A stretch of DNA of 64,000 nucleotides from positions 1-64,000 of the forward strand of contig CAMNQF010000007.1 of the NCBI GenBank assembly GCA_946548895.1, given 5' to 3'. Source of the stretch: an uncultured bacterium. Lineage in GTDB: Bacteria > Bacillota > Clostridia > Oscillospirales > Oscillospiraceae. Positions 1 to 8,594 of the stretch are shown here, piece by piece. The notes beneath the pieces were generated by a model. That model had not been told where the DNA came from. It did not search any database and was given only the letters and a program-made list of their open reading frames with translations. Position 1 is the stretch's first letter, and each line of letters begins with the position of its first letter. A program made the translations under genes and the position numbers.

Positions 1-177
1 CGACCCTCGGGCGTCGCCCCCCCCTCTTCTCCTCCTCGCCGACCACCCGCCGCCCCCGTTATGCCCCCATCCGGCCTCGCCGCCGCCGGTTGTGGCCCCC
101 CCCCCCCCCCGCCCGCCCGCCGCCCATAGGCGGCGCTATGTCATATTGTACCATACCGGCGGCGGTTTGCAAACAGC
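1..177. other. GC-rich low-complexity window edge, no gene
   Basis: No coding frame with recognisable product is seen here. The stretch is dominated by C and G, with a run of 15 C at 96-110 and CCG/GCC-rich sequence on both sides, unlike the organised codon pattern that starts at 222. It could be a true intergenic region at the end of the mgl operon, but the homopolymer and texture also fit a poorly assembled contig end. Confidence 0.5.
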
Positions 178-209
178 AAATGTCCGCCCGCGGGCGCGGG
201 CGGACATTT
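178..209 (-). terminator. Hairpin terminator after mglC
   Basis: A 15-bp perfect inverted repeat with a 2-base loop (AAATGTCCGCCCGCG and its complement) lies 12 bases beyond the mglC stop codon on the minus strand. The stem ends in an A/T triplet, so a short U run follows the stem in the transcript. It is the natural end of the mglBAC transcript. Confidence 0.75.
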
Positions 210-221
210 GGCGGGAGCGGT

Positions 222-1280
222 TTACTTCTTCACCAGGTACTTGCGCATATCCAGGGCGCAGGCGAACAGGATAATGCCGCCCTTCAGCGCGTACTGGAGG
301 TTCTGGTCCATGCCCACCAGGGGCAGGGCCACGAAGATCAGCCGCAGCATCAGCACGCCGATGACGATGCCGCTGATCTTGCCGATGCCGCCCACGAAGG
401 ACACGCCGCCGATGACGCAGGCCGCGATGGCGTCCAGCTCATAGTTGACGCCGGTGTTGGCGGTGTTGGAGGCGATGCGGGCGCTCTCCACAAAGCCGGC
501 CCAGCCGTACATGGCGCCCGCCAGGGCGAACACGGCGATGGTGGTGGCGAACACGTTGACGCCGGACACCCGGGCGGCCTCCTCATTGGCGCCCAGGGCG
601 AACATATTCTTGCCGAAGGTGGTCTTGTTCCAGATGAACCACATCAGGGCGGTGAGCAGCAGGGCGTAGATCACGTAGTTGGGGATCTTCACCGAGCCGA
701 AGGTGAGCAGAGGCGGGTTGCCCACCACGAAGTTGCGGTAGCCGTCGTCCAGGGCGGAGATGGCCATGCCGCCGTTGTTGCCCATCTGCACGTACAGCAG
801 CAGGACGGTGTACAGAATCAGCTGGGTGGCCAGGGTGACGATGAAGGGGTGGAGCTTGAACTTGGCCACAAAGAAGCCGTTGAAGGCGCCGATGGCCGCG
901 CCGATGGCCACCACGATGAGGATGACCACGGGGATGGGCAGGGTGCCGATATTGGGCCACATTTTGTTGGCGGCGGTGGTGGACTGGAGCAGGGAGGCGG
1001 CCACGCAGGCGGTGATGCCCACGGCGCGGCCGGCGCTCAGGTCGGTGCCGGTGAGCACGATGCACCCGGCGATGCCCAGGGCCACCGGCAGATAGGCCGC
1101 GGTCAGGGACAGCAGGTTCACCAGGGAGGTGGGGGACAGGAAGGACGGCTGGGTAATGGCCACGTAGGCGGCCACCACCAGCATGATGATAATCAGCGCG
1201 TTGTTGAGCAGGGCGTCGCCCACCTTGCGGGCCGTCAGCCCCTGGGCCTTCTCGGCCAGCTTCTTGGATTCATTACTCAT
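222..1280 (-). CDS. mglC: Galactose/methyl-galactoside ABC transporter permease MglC
   Basis: 352-residue polytopic membrane protein of the BPD_transp_2 (MglC/RbsC/AraH) permease family. It would form the homodimeric channel that carries sugar released by MglB, powered by MglA. The chain begins with a hydrophilic segment of about 25 residues, followed by about eight to ten hydrophobic segments and a short basic tail ending VKK, which is normal length and architecture for MglC. A GGAGGAG ribosome site lies 5 bases before the ATG, and only 15 bases separate it from the upstream mglA, so the two are co-transcribed. Galactose specificity is inferred from the MglB Ca-loop and gene order; a related hexose cannot be excluded. 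Confidence 0.9.
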   Translation of the reverse strand: MSNESKKLAEKAQGLTARKVGDALLNNALIIIMLVVAAYVAITQPSFLSPTSLVNLLSLTAAYLPVALGIAGCIVLTGTDLSAGRAVGITACVAASLLQSTTAANKMWPNIGTLPIPVVILIVVAIGAAIGAFNGFFVAKFKLHPFIVTLATQLILYTVLLLYVQMGNNGGMAISALDDGYRNFVVGNPPLLTFGSVKIPNYVIYALLLTALMWFIWNKTTFGKNMFALGANEEAARVSGVNVFATTIAVFALAGAMYGWAGFVESARIASNTANTGVNYELDAIAACVIGGVSFVGGIGKISGIVIGVLMLRLIFVALPLVGMDQNLQYALKGGIILFACALDMRKYLVKK

Positions 1281-1295
1281 GGGGACTCCTCCTCT

Positions 1296-2795
1296 TTACA
1301 CGTATTTGGCGGCCAGGGTCAGGATCTCCTCCTGGCTGGTGGACGCGGCGTTGACCTCTCCGGCCACCTGCCCGCCGGACATGACGATGATGCGGTCGCA
1401 CACGCCCAGCAGCTCCGGCATCTCCGACGACACCATAATGACGCCCTTCCCCTCGTTGGCCAGGTCGATGATCAGCTGGTAGATCTCATATTTCGCGCCC
1501 ACGTCGATGCCCCGGGTGGGCTCGTCCAGCAGCAGGATCTCCGGCTTGGTGAGCAGCCAGCGGCCAATGATGACCTTCTGCTGGTTGCCGCCGGACAGGG
1601 AGCGGATCTGGGTGCGCTGGCTGGGGGTCTTGATGTGCATGGCCTGGATGGACCAATCGGTGTCCTCTTTCATCTTCTTGTCACTGAGCACCACGCCGCC
1701 CAGCAGATAGCCCTTCAGGTTGGAGATGACCGTGTTCTCCTTGATGTCCCGGATGCCGAAGATACCGGTGGCCCGGCGCTCCTCGGTGAGCAGGGCGAAG
1801 CCGTTCTTGATGGCCTCCTTGGGGGAGCGGTTCTGGATCTGCCTGCCGTGGAGAGTGATGGAGCCCCCCTCCCGGGTCATGGCGCCGAACAGGTTCTCCA
1901 GCACCTCGGTGCGGCCGGAGCCGTCCAGGCCCGCGATGCCCAGAATCTCCCCCTTCTTCAGCTGGAAGGTGGCGTCCTTCAGACGGGTGTACTTGCCCGC
2001 CATATGCTGTACGTCCAGAATGACCTCCCCCGGCTGGTTGGTCTTGGGCGGGAAGCGGTTGGTGAGCTCCCGGCCCACCATCAGCCGGATGATCTCGTCC
2101 ATGGTGAGCTCTTTGGCCGGGCGGGTGGCCACCCAGGTGCCGTCCCGCATGATGGTGACGTCGTCGCTGATGCGGAGGATCTCCTCCATCTTGTGGCTGA
2201 TGTAGATGATGCCGCACCCCTTGCTGCGCAGCATATTGATGATGCGGAACAGGTGCTCCACCTCGGTCTCGGTGAGGGACGAGGTGGGCTCGTCAAAGAC
2301 GATGACCTTGGCGTCGTAGGACACGGCCTTGGCGATCTCCACCATCTGCCGCTGGGACACGGGCAGCTTGGACATGATGGCGTTGGGGTCCACGTTGACC
2401 TCCAGCTCCTCAAAGATCTCCCTGGTGCGCTTGTCCATGATGCGCTCGCTGACGATGAAGCCGCCCACCTTGGGGTAGCGGCCCAGCCACAGGTTGTCCT
2501 TCACCGTGCGGGTGAGGGCCTGGTTCAGCTCCTGGTGCACCATGGCCACGCCGTTTTCCAGCGCCTCCTTGGAGCTCTTGAACTCCACGTCCCGGCCGTC
2601 CAGGGTGATAGTGCCCTCGTCCCGGCGGTAGATGCCGAACAGGCACTTCATCAGGGTGGACTTGCCCGCGCCGTTTTCCCCCATGAGGGCGTGGACGGTG
2701 CCGGGCCGGACGGTGAGGCTCACGTTGTCCAGCGCCTTGACGCCGGGGAAGGATTTGGAAATGCCCCGCATTTCCAGCAGTGCCGGCTGATCCAT
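1296..2795 (-). CDS. mglA: Galactose/methyl-galactoside import ATPase MglA
   Basis: 499-residue duplicated ABC ATPase typical of sugar (MglA/RbsA/XylG) importers. The N-terminal half carries an intact Walker A (GENGAGKST, residues 39-47), a signature-like [10 protein letters not shown] and the Walker [11 protein letters not shown]. The C-terminal half has the family's degenerate Walker A (GLDGSGRT), the signature LSGGNQQKV and Walker [11 protein letters not shown]. This asymmetry is normal for the family. It energises the MglC channel at the cytoplasmic face. A GAGAGGAGG ribosome site precedes the ATG. It sits between mglB and mglC, separated from mglB by a 92-base gap containing a strong hairpin. 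Confidence 0.93.
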   Translation of the reverse strand: MDQPALLEMRGISKSFPGVKALDNVSLTVRPGTVHALMGENGAGKSTLMKCLFGIYRRDEGTITLDGRDVEFKSSKEALENGVAMVHQELNQALTRTVKDNLWLGRYPKVGGFIVSERIMDKRTREIFEELEVNVDPNAIMSKLPVSQRQMVEIAKAVSYDAKVIVFDEPTSSLTETEVEHLFRIINMLRSKGCGIIYISHKMEEILRISDDVTIMRDGTWVATRPAKELTMDEIIRLMVGRELTNRFPPKTNQPGEVILDVQHMAGKYTRLKDATFQLKKGEILGIAGLDGSGRTEVLENLFGAMTREGGSITLHGRQIQNRSPKEAIKNGFALLTEERRATGIFGIRDIKENTVISNLKGYLLGGVVLSDKKMKEDTDWSIQAMHIKTPSQRTQIRSLSGGNQQKVIIGRWLLTKPEILLLDEPTRGIDVGAKYEIYQLIIDLANEGKGVIMVSSEMPELLGVCDRIIVMSGGQVAGEVNAASTSQEEILTLAAKYV

Positions 2796-2820
2796 ACGGT
2801 TCCTCCTCTCAATATGAACG

Positions 2821-2848
2821 AGCGGGGCTGCCCACCGGCAGCCCCGCT
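2821..2848 (-). promoter_or_regulatory. Intercistronic hairpin between mglB and mglA
   Basis: Twelve-base arms (AGCGGGGCTGCC and complement) around a 4-base loop form a very stable hairpin just before the mglA ribosome site. No U run follows on the minus strand, so it is more likely an mRNA-stabilising or partial-attenuation element, which would leave the binding-protein message more abundant than the ATPase message. Confidence 0.55.
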
Positions 2849-2887
2849 TGTCTGTGGGTCAGTGTACGGTCGTTGAAACTGTGCGGA

Positions 2888-4036
2888 TCAGTCCTCGCTG
2901 CTGGCGTCGTAGACGCCGTAGGGGACGCGGATCTTGGCCACGCCTTCGTCCACGGTGTAGCTGCTGGTGTTGTCCATCAGGGCGGCGCCGGACTGGACGT
3001 TCTTCACCAGGGTGATGATGGTGGAGGCCATGCCCACGGCGTCCTGCTTGATGGAGCCGGTCATGTTGCCCTGCTTGATGAGGGCCTTGGCGTCGTCGGT
3101 GGCGTCCACGCCGAACACGGGGATAATGGTGGTGCCCTCGCCGTTGTTGTAGCCCACGTTCTGGAGGGCGGAGATGGCGCCGGTGGCCATGCCGTCGTTG
3201 TTGGCGATGACCAGCTCGATCATGTTGTTGTTGTCCTTGTTGTAGGAGCCCAGCAGGGTGACCATATAGTCGTTGGCGGCCTGGGCGGACCACTTGCCGG
3301 CGGTGTCCACCAGGTACTTGGTGGCGGCGCTGGAATCATAGTACTCCAGCTCGGGCTTGCCGGCGGCGGTCAGCACCTTGTTGGCGTCCTCCACGCCGAA
3401 CTGGGTGCGGGCCTCGGCCTCGGCGTTGGCCTCCTGGCCCTTGAACATGACGTAGGAGATCTTGCCGTCGCCGTTCAGGTCCACCGCGTCGTAGTTGTCC
3501 ACCAGGAACTTGCCGATCATTTCGCCCTGCATATGGCCGGCGTCGGGGGCGTTGGTGCCCACGAAGGCGCACTTGTCATAGCTGTTGATCACGTCGTTGT
3601 CGGCCACCTCGCGGTTGAAGAAGATCACGGGGATACCGGCGGTGCGGGCGGCTTCCACGATGTCCTTGGCGGGGTCGGAGGTGGAGGTCTCCACGATGTT
3701 CACGATGAGCAGCTTGGAGCCGGCGGTGATGGCGGTGTTCACCTGGTCGGTCTGGGTGGGCTGGCTGCCGGCGGCGTCCCAGTTGTTGGGCTTGATGCCC
3801 AGGGCGCCCAGCTGCTCGTCCAGGGAGGCGCGGACGGTGGAGATATACACGTCGGAGAAGTCATAGTAGAACACGTCCACCCGCATATCGCCGGCGGTGG
3901 CGGGGTCGTTGTTTCCGGCGGGCTGGGAGTTCCCGGCGGGGGGATTGCTGTTGGCGGGGGGGTTGTTGCTGGTGCAGCCGGCGAACAGGCCCAGCGTCAG
4001 GACAGCGGCGAGCACAAGAGCAAGCGTCTTTTTCAT
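2888..4036 (-). CDS. mglB: Galactose/glucose-binding lipoprotein MglB
   Basis: 382-residue periplasmic-binding-protein type I (Peripla_BP_4) lipoprotein that delivers sugar to MglAC. The start at 4036 is preferred over the ATG at 4042 because AGGAGG is then 8 bases upstream. Residues 1-20 form a lipoprotein signal ending in the lipobox LFAGC, with Cys21 as lipid anchor, followed by an Asn/Pro-rich tether of about 30 residues. A DLNGDGKI loop matches the EF-hand-like calcium site that is characteristic of the galactose/glucose-binding protein and absent from ribose-binding relatives; this is the main reason for the galactose call. It is the first gene of the operon, as is usual, so expression is likely sugar-controlled, though no regulator is adjacent. 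Confidence 0.92.
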   Translation of the reverse strand: MKKTLALVLAAVLTLGLFAGCTSNNPPANSNPPAGNSQPAGNNDPATAGDMRVDVFYYDFSDVYISTVRASLDEQLGALGIKPNNWDAAGSQPTQTDQVNTAITAGSKLLIVNIVETSTSDPAKDIVEAARTAGIPVIFFNREVADNDVINSYDKCAFVGTNAPDAGHMQGEMIGKFLVDNYDAVDLNGDGKISYVMFKGQEANAEAEARTQFGVEDANKVLTAAGKPELEYYDSSAATKYLVDTAGKWSAQAANDYMVTLLGSYNKDNNNMIELVIANNDGMATGAISALQNVGYNNGEGTTIIPVFGVDATDDAKALIKQGNMTGSIKQDAVGMASTIITLVKNVQSGAALMDNTSSYTVDEGVAKIRVPYGVYDASSED

Positions 4037-4093
4037 TCTCATTTCCTCCTACATATTTTAGGATGCGCCGGGAGAGACTTTCCCGACGATGCT

Positions 4094-4122
4094 ATTGTAG
4101 CGGTTATGCCTGGCAAAAACGA
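4094..4122 (-). promoter_or_regulatory. Possible mgl promoter (weak -35)
   Basis: On the minus strand TACAAT (complement of 4094-4099) is a good -10 about 55 bases upstream of mglB, but at 17-base spacing the -35 hexamer would be TCGTTT, a poor match. This would suit an activator-dependent sugar promoter. I did not find a convincing catabolite-repression site. Confidence 0.3.
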
Positions 4123-4197
4123 TAGAAAATTCTTCGCACTTTCATGAAAAAACTTGGTTTTTTTACCAGGGCGCCGAGGCCCCCGAGCGGGCGGCGC

Positions 4198-4235
4198 AAA
4201 AAAACAGCCCCCTGCAAGGCAGGCGGGCCGTTTTT
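4198..4235 (-). terminator. Rho-independent terminator after the HAD phosphatase gene
   Basis: On the minus strand a GC-rich stem (CGGCCCGCCTGC paired imperfectly with GCAGGGGGCTG) with a CTT loop is followed by seven T. It begins directly after the stop codon of the HAD gene and isolates it from mglB. Confidence 0.8.
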
Positions 4236-5009
4236 CTACAGGGTTCGGAGCACGTCCGCCACCCGGCCGCAGCGGACGGGAAAGCGGGCCTTCAGCGCAG
4301 GCGCGGCGTTTTCCATCAGATAGGGCCGCCCCGCGATGGACAGCATAGGCACGTCGTTGAAGTTGTCCCCGAAGGCCATCACCTCGTCCAGGCCAATCCC
4401 CAGGGCGGCGCACAGCTGGGTCAGCCCCCTGCCCTTGTCCGCCAGGGTGAAGTCCAGCCAGACCTCCCCGGCCACGGCGGCCTGGAACGCCTGCCCCCAC
4501 CGGGGGTCCAGCTGCGCCAGCGCGTCGGCGGGGCGGATGCCCGGGCAGTAGGCGGACACCTTGACGATGTCCTCCGGCATCTCCTCCGGGCGGCCCAGGA
4601 CCACCGTGTTGTTGCCCACAAAGTCCCGTACCAGGGGGGCGATGTCCGCCCCCTTGGGGCACAGGTAGCTGGTGTTGGCCCCGGAGATGAGGGCCTCCAG
4701 TCCCGGGCGGGCGTGGATCTCCCGGGCCAGCGCCAGGGCCGCCTCCCGGTCCATGGCGGTCTTGCCCAGCACCGGGCCGGGGCTGCCCGGGCCGTACACC
4801 ACCGCCCCGTTCTCGCACAAAAAGGGCACCCGGTCCGCCACTGGGGCGAACAGCTTGCGCAGGCTGGTGTACTGCCGGCCGCTGGCGGGGCAGAACAGGA
4901 TTCCTTTTTGCTCCAGACGGCCGATCTCCTCAAAAATCTCCGCCGGAATGGCGGACTCTCCGTAGGGGAGCAGGGTGCCGTCGATATCGCTGGCGACGAG
5001 CCGGATCAT
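4236..5009 (-). CDS. Cof-type HAD-superfamily phosphatase
   Basis: 257-residue HAD hydrolase of the Cof/YbiV class (HAD-IIB, large C2 cap). Motif I is DIDGTLL at residues 8-14 with both catalytic aspartates, motif II is the ASGR segment, and motif IV is GDNFNDVPML near the C-terminus. Such enzymes dephosphorylate sugar phosphates, FMN or pyridoxal phosphate; the substrate cannot be told from sequence. The start at 5009 is chosen because AAAGGAG lies about 8 bases upstream and the protein then begins directly at the first beta strand, as in relatives. It has its own promoter and terminators on both sides, so it is a single-gene unit rather than part of mgl. Confidence 0.88.
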   Translation of the reverse strand: MIRLVASDIDGTLLPYGESAIPAEIFEEIGRLEQKGILFCPASGRQYTSLRKLFAPVADRVPFLCENGAVVYGPGSPGPVLGKTAMDREAALALAREIHARPGLEALISGANTSYLCPKGADIAPLVRDFVGNNTVVLGRPEEMPEDIVKVSAYCPGIRPADALAQLDPRWGQAFQAAVAGEVWLDFTLADKGRGLTQLCAALGIGLDEVMAFGDNFNDVPMLSIAGRPYLMENAAPALKARFPVRCGRVADVLRTL

Positions 5010-5046
5010 GGCGTTCTCTCCTTTCCCGGCTGTTTTGACGGCACCC

Positions 5047-5075
5047 ATTGTACCGAAAAGGGGGCCGTTTGTAAA
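5047..5075 (-). promoter_or_regulatory. Sigma-A promoter of the HAD gene
   Basis: On the minus strand TTTACA (5070-5075) and TACAAT (5047-5052) are separated by exactly 17 bases, about 38 bases upstream of the HAD start and just downstream of the spoIIR terminator. Confidence 0.7.
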
Positions 5076-5089
5076 GTCCCGCGGAGACG

Positions 5090-5117
5090 AAAAAGCGGCG
5101 GAAAACTCCGCCGCCTT
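5090..5117 (-). terminator. Rho-independent terminator after spoIIR
   Basis: On the minus strand GCGGCGGA and TCCGCCGC pair around a GTTT loop and are followed by five T. It starts a few bases after the spoIIR stop and ends the long aro-to-spoIIR gene run. Confidence 0.85.
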
Positions 5118-5121
5118 TGTT

Positions 5122-5748
5122 CTATCTGCCGCCGGTCAGCTCCTGCCACCACTCAATGAGCCGGAACTTCAGCACATAGCCCCCGTCCTGCCCGGTGATG
5201 AGGGCCACCTGATCCTCAGACAGCACGCCTTCCGCCGCCGTCTCCACGCCCTGTTCCGACACGGAGGCCAGGCACAGGGGCGGGAACACCACGCACCACC
5301 AGTTGCGGCCGGCACCCTCCCCGATGGTGACGCGCAGGGCCCGGTACTGCCCGGCGGGGAGGGAGAAGCCGCCGTACTCCCTGGTGGGGAACCACTGGCT
5401 GTCCAGCTCCACCCGCACCGGGTCATGATTCCCGGTCCGGGCCAGGGCGTCCGCCCCCGCCTGGGCCAGCTCGTCCAGGCGGGGGGCCAGGGCGTCCTCC
5501 GCCTCCTGGCGGCCGGATACACCCTCCAGCAGCTGGGAGGCCCGGGCCAGCACCGCGTCCCGCACCAGCAGCTTCCGGGCCTGGTCGGCCTCCGAGTCGG
5601 AGTTGGCCACCACGTGAAGCCGCAGCACCCGGTCCGCCAGGGCGGCCTCGCTGGCGGAGGCCCACACGCCCACGGTGAGGGTCAGGCCGAAAGCCAGCAG
5701 AAGGGCCGCTTCCCAGCGGCGCAGCTTGGAAGAGGGAACTGTTTTCAT
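5122..5748 (-). CDS. spoIIR: Stage II sporulation protein R (SpoIIR)
   Basis: 208-residue secreted sporulation signal. In Bacillus the forespore makes SpoIIR and exports it to activate the SpoIIGA protease, which matures pro-sigma-E in the mother cell. A hydrophobic export segment spans about residues 10-31, followed by the family hallmark LRLHVVANSDS and the LVRDAVL helix. The start at 5748 is chosen because AGGA lies upstream and the protein then begins a few residues before the signal; the longer frame to 5859 would overlap ispE. No sigma-F promoter is obvious, and the gene lies 83 bases downstream of ispE on the same strand. It is the best evidence in the window for endospore formation. 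Confidence 0.9.
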   Translation of the reverse strand: MKTVPSSKLRRWEAALLLAFGLTLTVGVWASASEAALADRVLRLHVVANSDSEADQARKLLVRDAVLARASQLLEGVSGRQEAEDALAPRLDELAQAGADALARTGNHDPVRVELDSQWFPTREYGGFSLPAGQYRALRVTIGEGAGRNWWCVVFPPLCLASVSEQGVETAAEGVLSEDQVALITGQDGGYVLKFRLIEWWQELTGGR

Positions 5749-5831
5749 GAAAAACACCGTCCTATGTACCCATTTGCCTCCGACCGCTCCGGGGGAGGTC
5801 ATGGCTACAGTATGGACGGCGTTTTTTGCTT

Positions 5832-6692
5832 TTATACGTTTGATCCGGCGGGCGCGCACAAAAAAACATCCCGGTACGCCTCCCGCAGCCGGCGGCAGGC
5901 CTCCTGGGCGCGGGCCCTGTCCGCGAACAGGCCGAACACCGACGGCCCGCTCCCCGACATGGACGCCCCCAGCGCCCCGCAGTCGATGAGCGCGGCCTTG
6001 ATCTCATTGATCTCCGCCAGCCGCCGGGGCTCCAGCACATCCTCGAACACGTTGTACATCCGCCGGGCCACCCCGGCCAGGTCCCCGGCCTCCAGGGCGG
6101 CGGCCACCCCAGATGTGTCCGGGCGGCGGACGATTTTCCGCACGTTCACCCGGCCGAACAGCTGGGGGGTGGAGATGGAGAAGGGGGGCTTGCAGATGAC
6201 GATATGGCAGGGGGGCAGGGAGGGCAGCGGGGTGAGGACCTCCCCCCGGCCCTCCGCCAGGGCGGCGCCCCCCAGCACGCAGAAGGGCACGTCGGACCCA
6301 ACGCCCTCCCCGATTTTGGCCAGCTCCGCGGGGGACAGCCCCGCCCCGGTCAGCTCGTTCATGGCGGCGAGGACGGCGGCGGCGTCGGCGCTGCCCCCGG
6401 CCAGCCCCGCGCACACCGGGATGCGCTTGCGGATAGACACGTCCACCTCCCCGCCCAGGCCGGTGGCCTGACGGAAGGCGGCGGCGGCCATCTGGGCCAG
6501 GTTCTTCCCCCCGGTGGGCAGGAAGCGCAGGTTGGACACGGCCTCGCCCTGGACCCCCTGGGCGGGGGCGACGGTGAGCTCGTCCGCCAGGGTGACGGCC
6601 TGCATCACCATCTGCATCTCGTGGTAGCCGTCCTCCCGCTTGCGGAGGATATCTAAGGTCAGGTTGATTTTCGCGTTGGCCAACAGCTCCAT
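5832..6692 (-). CDS. ispE: 4-diphosphocytidyl-2-C-methyl-D-erythritol kinase IspE
   Basis: 286-residue GHMP kinase of the MEP isoprenoid pathway; it phosphorylates the 2-hydroxyl of CDP-methylerythritol with ATP. The N-terminus has the family signature AKINLTLDI, then DGYHEMQMVMQ, and the ATP-binding glycine-rich loop lies in the PVCAGLAGGSADAAAVL segment near residues 88-104. A C-terminal MSGSGPSVFGLF motif completes the GHMP fold. The start at 6692 is favoured by AAAGGAGG 8 bases upstream. The gene follows the S66 peptidase gene after 17 bases, and spoIIR comes next. No other MEP gene is present. Confidence 0.93.
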   Translation of the reverse strand: MELLANAKINLTLDILRKREDGYHEMQMVMQAVTLADELTVAPAQGVQGEAVSNLRFLPTGGKNLAQMAAAAFRQATGLGGEVDVSIRKRIPVCAGLAGGSADAAAVLAAMNELTGAGLSPAELAKIGEGVGSDVPFCVLGGAALAEGRGEVLTPLPSLPPCHIVICKPPFSISTPQLFGRVNVRKIVRRPDTSGVAAALEAGDLAGVARRMYNVFEDVLEPRRLAEINEIKAALIDCGALGASMSGSGPSVFGLFADRARAQEACRRLREAYRDVFLCAPAGSNV

Positions 6693-6709
6693 GGAAGGGG
6701 CCTCCTTTG

Positions 6710-7747
6710 TCACAGGGTGGCGGGCTCCAGCAGGGTCAGGGTTTTGGCCCCGCAGTCGATCTCGTACTCCAGCCCCAGGGGGAACAGCCCGATGGGGTAG
6801 GCGTGGCCCACGTTCACGTTGTACAAAATGGGCAGGCCGGGCAGGCCCGCCTCGAATCCCACCACCTGGCGGAGGACCTCCTTGTACGGCTCCAGCTTGT
6901 CGGCAAAGGCGGGCTTGCCCACCACAATGCCGTTAATGGCGTGGAGCACCCCCTGGGCCTGGAGGCTCCGAAGGACCCAGGCCAACAGGCCGGGGGAGGA
7001 GTCCGATTCGCTGGTCTCCAGCAGGAGCAGCTTGCCCCGCCATTCCCCGGGGGAGGGCCACAGGGGCGTGCCGAACAGCATCATGAAGACCTCCACGCAG
7101 CCCCCCAGCAGGGGGCCGGACGCCTTGCCCGTGCCCTGCAAAATCTCGTAGCCCGTGTTGGGAAACCGGGGGATGGTCCGGTTTACATTGGCCTCATCCC
7201 ACAGAACCCTGTCCGTCTCGTAACTGCAAAAGCCGCTGGCCGGGATGGCCCAGCGCGCCTGGGGGTGGAAGAGAACCTTGTCGATGGCCTCCGCGGTGTA
7301 CTCGTTGATGGCCCCGTATTCCGACCAGTTGGTCATAATGGCCCCGCCGTAGTAAGACGCCAGGCCCGCCTTGTACATCATGAAGTGGTTGGTGGTGGTG
7401 TCGGAGAAGCCAGTAAAAATCTTGGGGTTGTTTTTCAGTACGTCGAAGTCGACGTAGGGCAGCAGCCGGATGGTGTCGTCCCCGCCGATGGCGCAGAACA
7501 CCGCCTTGATCTCGGGATCCCGAAAGGCGTCCATCAGATCCTGGGCCCGGGCCTCCGGGTGGCGGTAGAGGTAGTCCTTGCCCTTCAGGGCGTTGGGCAT
7601 GGCCACCACGCGCAGGCCGTAGTCCCGCTCCAGCCGCTCGCGGGCCAGGTGGTATTTATGGATGAACTGCGGCTCTCCCAGCGATCCGCTGGACAGGGAG
7701 ACGATGGCCGCCTTGCCGCCGGGGCGCAGGCGTTGGGGTTTTAACAT
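6710..7747 (-). CDS. S66 family LD-carboxypeptidase (LdcA/MccF-like)
   Basis: 345-residue serine peptidase of the S66 family, whose members trim D-alanine from muramyl tetrapeptides (LdcA) or cleave microcin C-type peptide-nucleotides (MccF). The nucleophile serine lies in GFSDTT, the glutamate in LLLLETSE and the histidine in NVGHAYPIG, so the Ser-Glu-His triad looks intact. No signal peptide is seen, consistent with a cytoplasmic recycling role. ATG at 7747 has GAGGTGAT a few bases upstream and is preferred to the GTG at 7756. It lies 10 bases downstream of aroE. Whether it acts on cell wall or on a peptide antibiotic cannot be decided from sequence. Confidence 0.87.
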   Translation of the reverse strand: MLKPQRLRPGGKAAIVSLSSGSLGEPQFIHKYHLARERLERDYGLRVVAMPNALKGKDYLYRHPEARAQDLMDAFRDPEIKAVFCAIGGDDTIRLLPYVDFDVLKNNPKIFTGFSDTTTNHFMMYKAGLASYYGGAIMTNWSEYGAINEYTAEAIDKVLFHPQARWAIPASGFCSYETDRVLWDEANVNRTIPRFPNTGYEILQGTGKASGPLLGGCVEVFMMLFGTPLWPSPGEWRGKLLLLETSESDSSPGLLAWVLRSLQAQGVLHAINGIVVGKPAFADKLEPYKEVLRQVVGFEAGLPGLPILYNVNVGHAYPIGLFPLGLEYEIDCGAKTLTLLEPATL

Positions 7748-7757
7748 GGATATCACC

Positions 7758-8594
7758 TCAATTTTGATTTAATGCGGCGGCCGCCACCGCCGCCATGGCG
7801 GGGCGGTCCAGGGGCCGGTTCAAAAAGTGTTCCAGGGCCAGCACCGCCTGGTTGACCAGCATGGGCAGGCCGTTGAGCGCGTTCAGCCCCCGGCGGCGGG
7901 CCTGGGCCAGCAGCTCCGTCTCAGCGGGGTGGTAGATCAGGTCGAACACCCCCGCCCCGGCGGGCAGGGCGTCCAGGAAGGAGAAGTCCGCAAACTGGTG
8001 GGGGCAGCCCTCCATGCCCAGGTTAGTGCAGTTCACCAGCAGCTGGGATTGCTCCGCGCGGCGGCGCAGGATATCGGGGTCAAACCCCGCGGGGGACAGC
8101 CGGCCCAGGGGGTCGTGGGCGCATAATTCTTCCGCGCGGGCCAGGGTGCGGTTGCAGACGAATACCCGCTCCGCTCCGGCCTCCGCCAGGGCCAGGGCCA
8201 CCGCCCTGGCAGCGCCTCCCGCGCCCAGCAGGGTGATGGTGAGGCCGGCGGGGTCCATGCCCGCGTTCTTTAACGCCGCCGCCGCGCCGCCGCCGTCGGT
8301 GTTGAAGCCCACCCAGCCCCCGTCCCGGAGGCAGACGGTGTTCACCGCGCCGACCGCCCGGGCCATGGGATCGACCCCGTCCAGCAGGGGGAGCAGGTCC
8401 TCCTTGTGGGGCATGGTGGCGTTGAAGCCGGTGACGCCGTGTTCCCTTGCCCAGGCCAGGTAGGCGGGCAGCTCCCCCCGGCGGACCACATGGGGGGTGT
8501 ACAGTATGTCCAGCCCCAGCAGCCCCAGCATGGCCCTGTGGATCACCGGGGACTTGGAGTGGAGCACCGGGTCGCCGATCACTTGCAGCTTCAT
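7758..8594 (-). CDS. aroE: Shikimate dehydrogenase AroE
   Basis: 278-residue NADPH-dependent enzyme reducing 3-dehydroshikimate to shikimate. The substrate pocket shows the SKSPVIHRAML segment (residues 13-23) and the catalytic lysine in NATMPHKEDLL; the cofactor site is the GAGGAARAV Rossmann loop. The GFNTDGGG segment is also typical. Length is normal. Its start codon overlaps the aroQ stop by 4 bases and GGAGGG precedes the ATG, so translation is coupled inside the aromatic operon. Confidence 0.95.
   Translation of the reverse strand: MKLQVIGDPVLHSKSPVIHRAMLGLLGLDILYTPHVVRRGELPAYLAWAREHGVTGFNATMPHKEDLLPLLDGVDPMARAVGAVNTVCLRDGGWVGFNTDGGGAAAALKNAGMDPAGLTITLLGAGGAARAVALALAEAGAERVFVCNRTLARAEELCAHDPLGRLSPAGFDPDILRRRAEQSQLLVNCTNLGMEGCPHQFADFSFLDALPAGAGVFDLIYHPAETELLAQARRRGLNALNGLPMLVNQAVLALEHFLNRPLDRPAMAAVAAAALNQN

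Noticed and set aside
90-2876. 928-codon open frame on the plus strand across mglC and mglA
   Set aside because: It is antisense to two clear transporter genes, is very rich in His/Gly/Gln from complementary GC-rich codons, and matches no family.
4100-4160. Catabolite-responsive (cre) site upstream of mglB
   Set aside because: TGAAAGTGCGAAG has only partial similarity to the cre consensus and lacks its symmetry.
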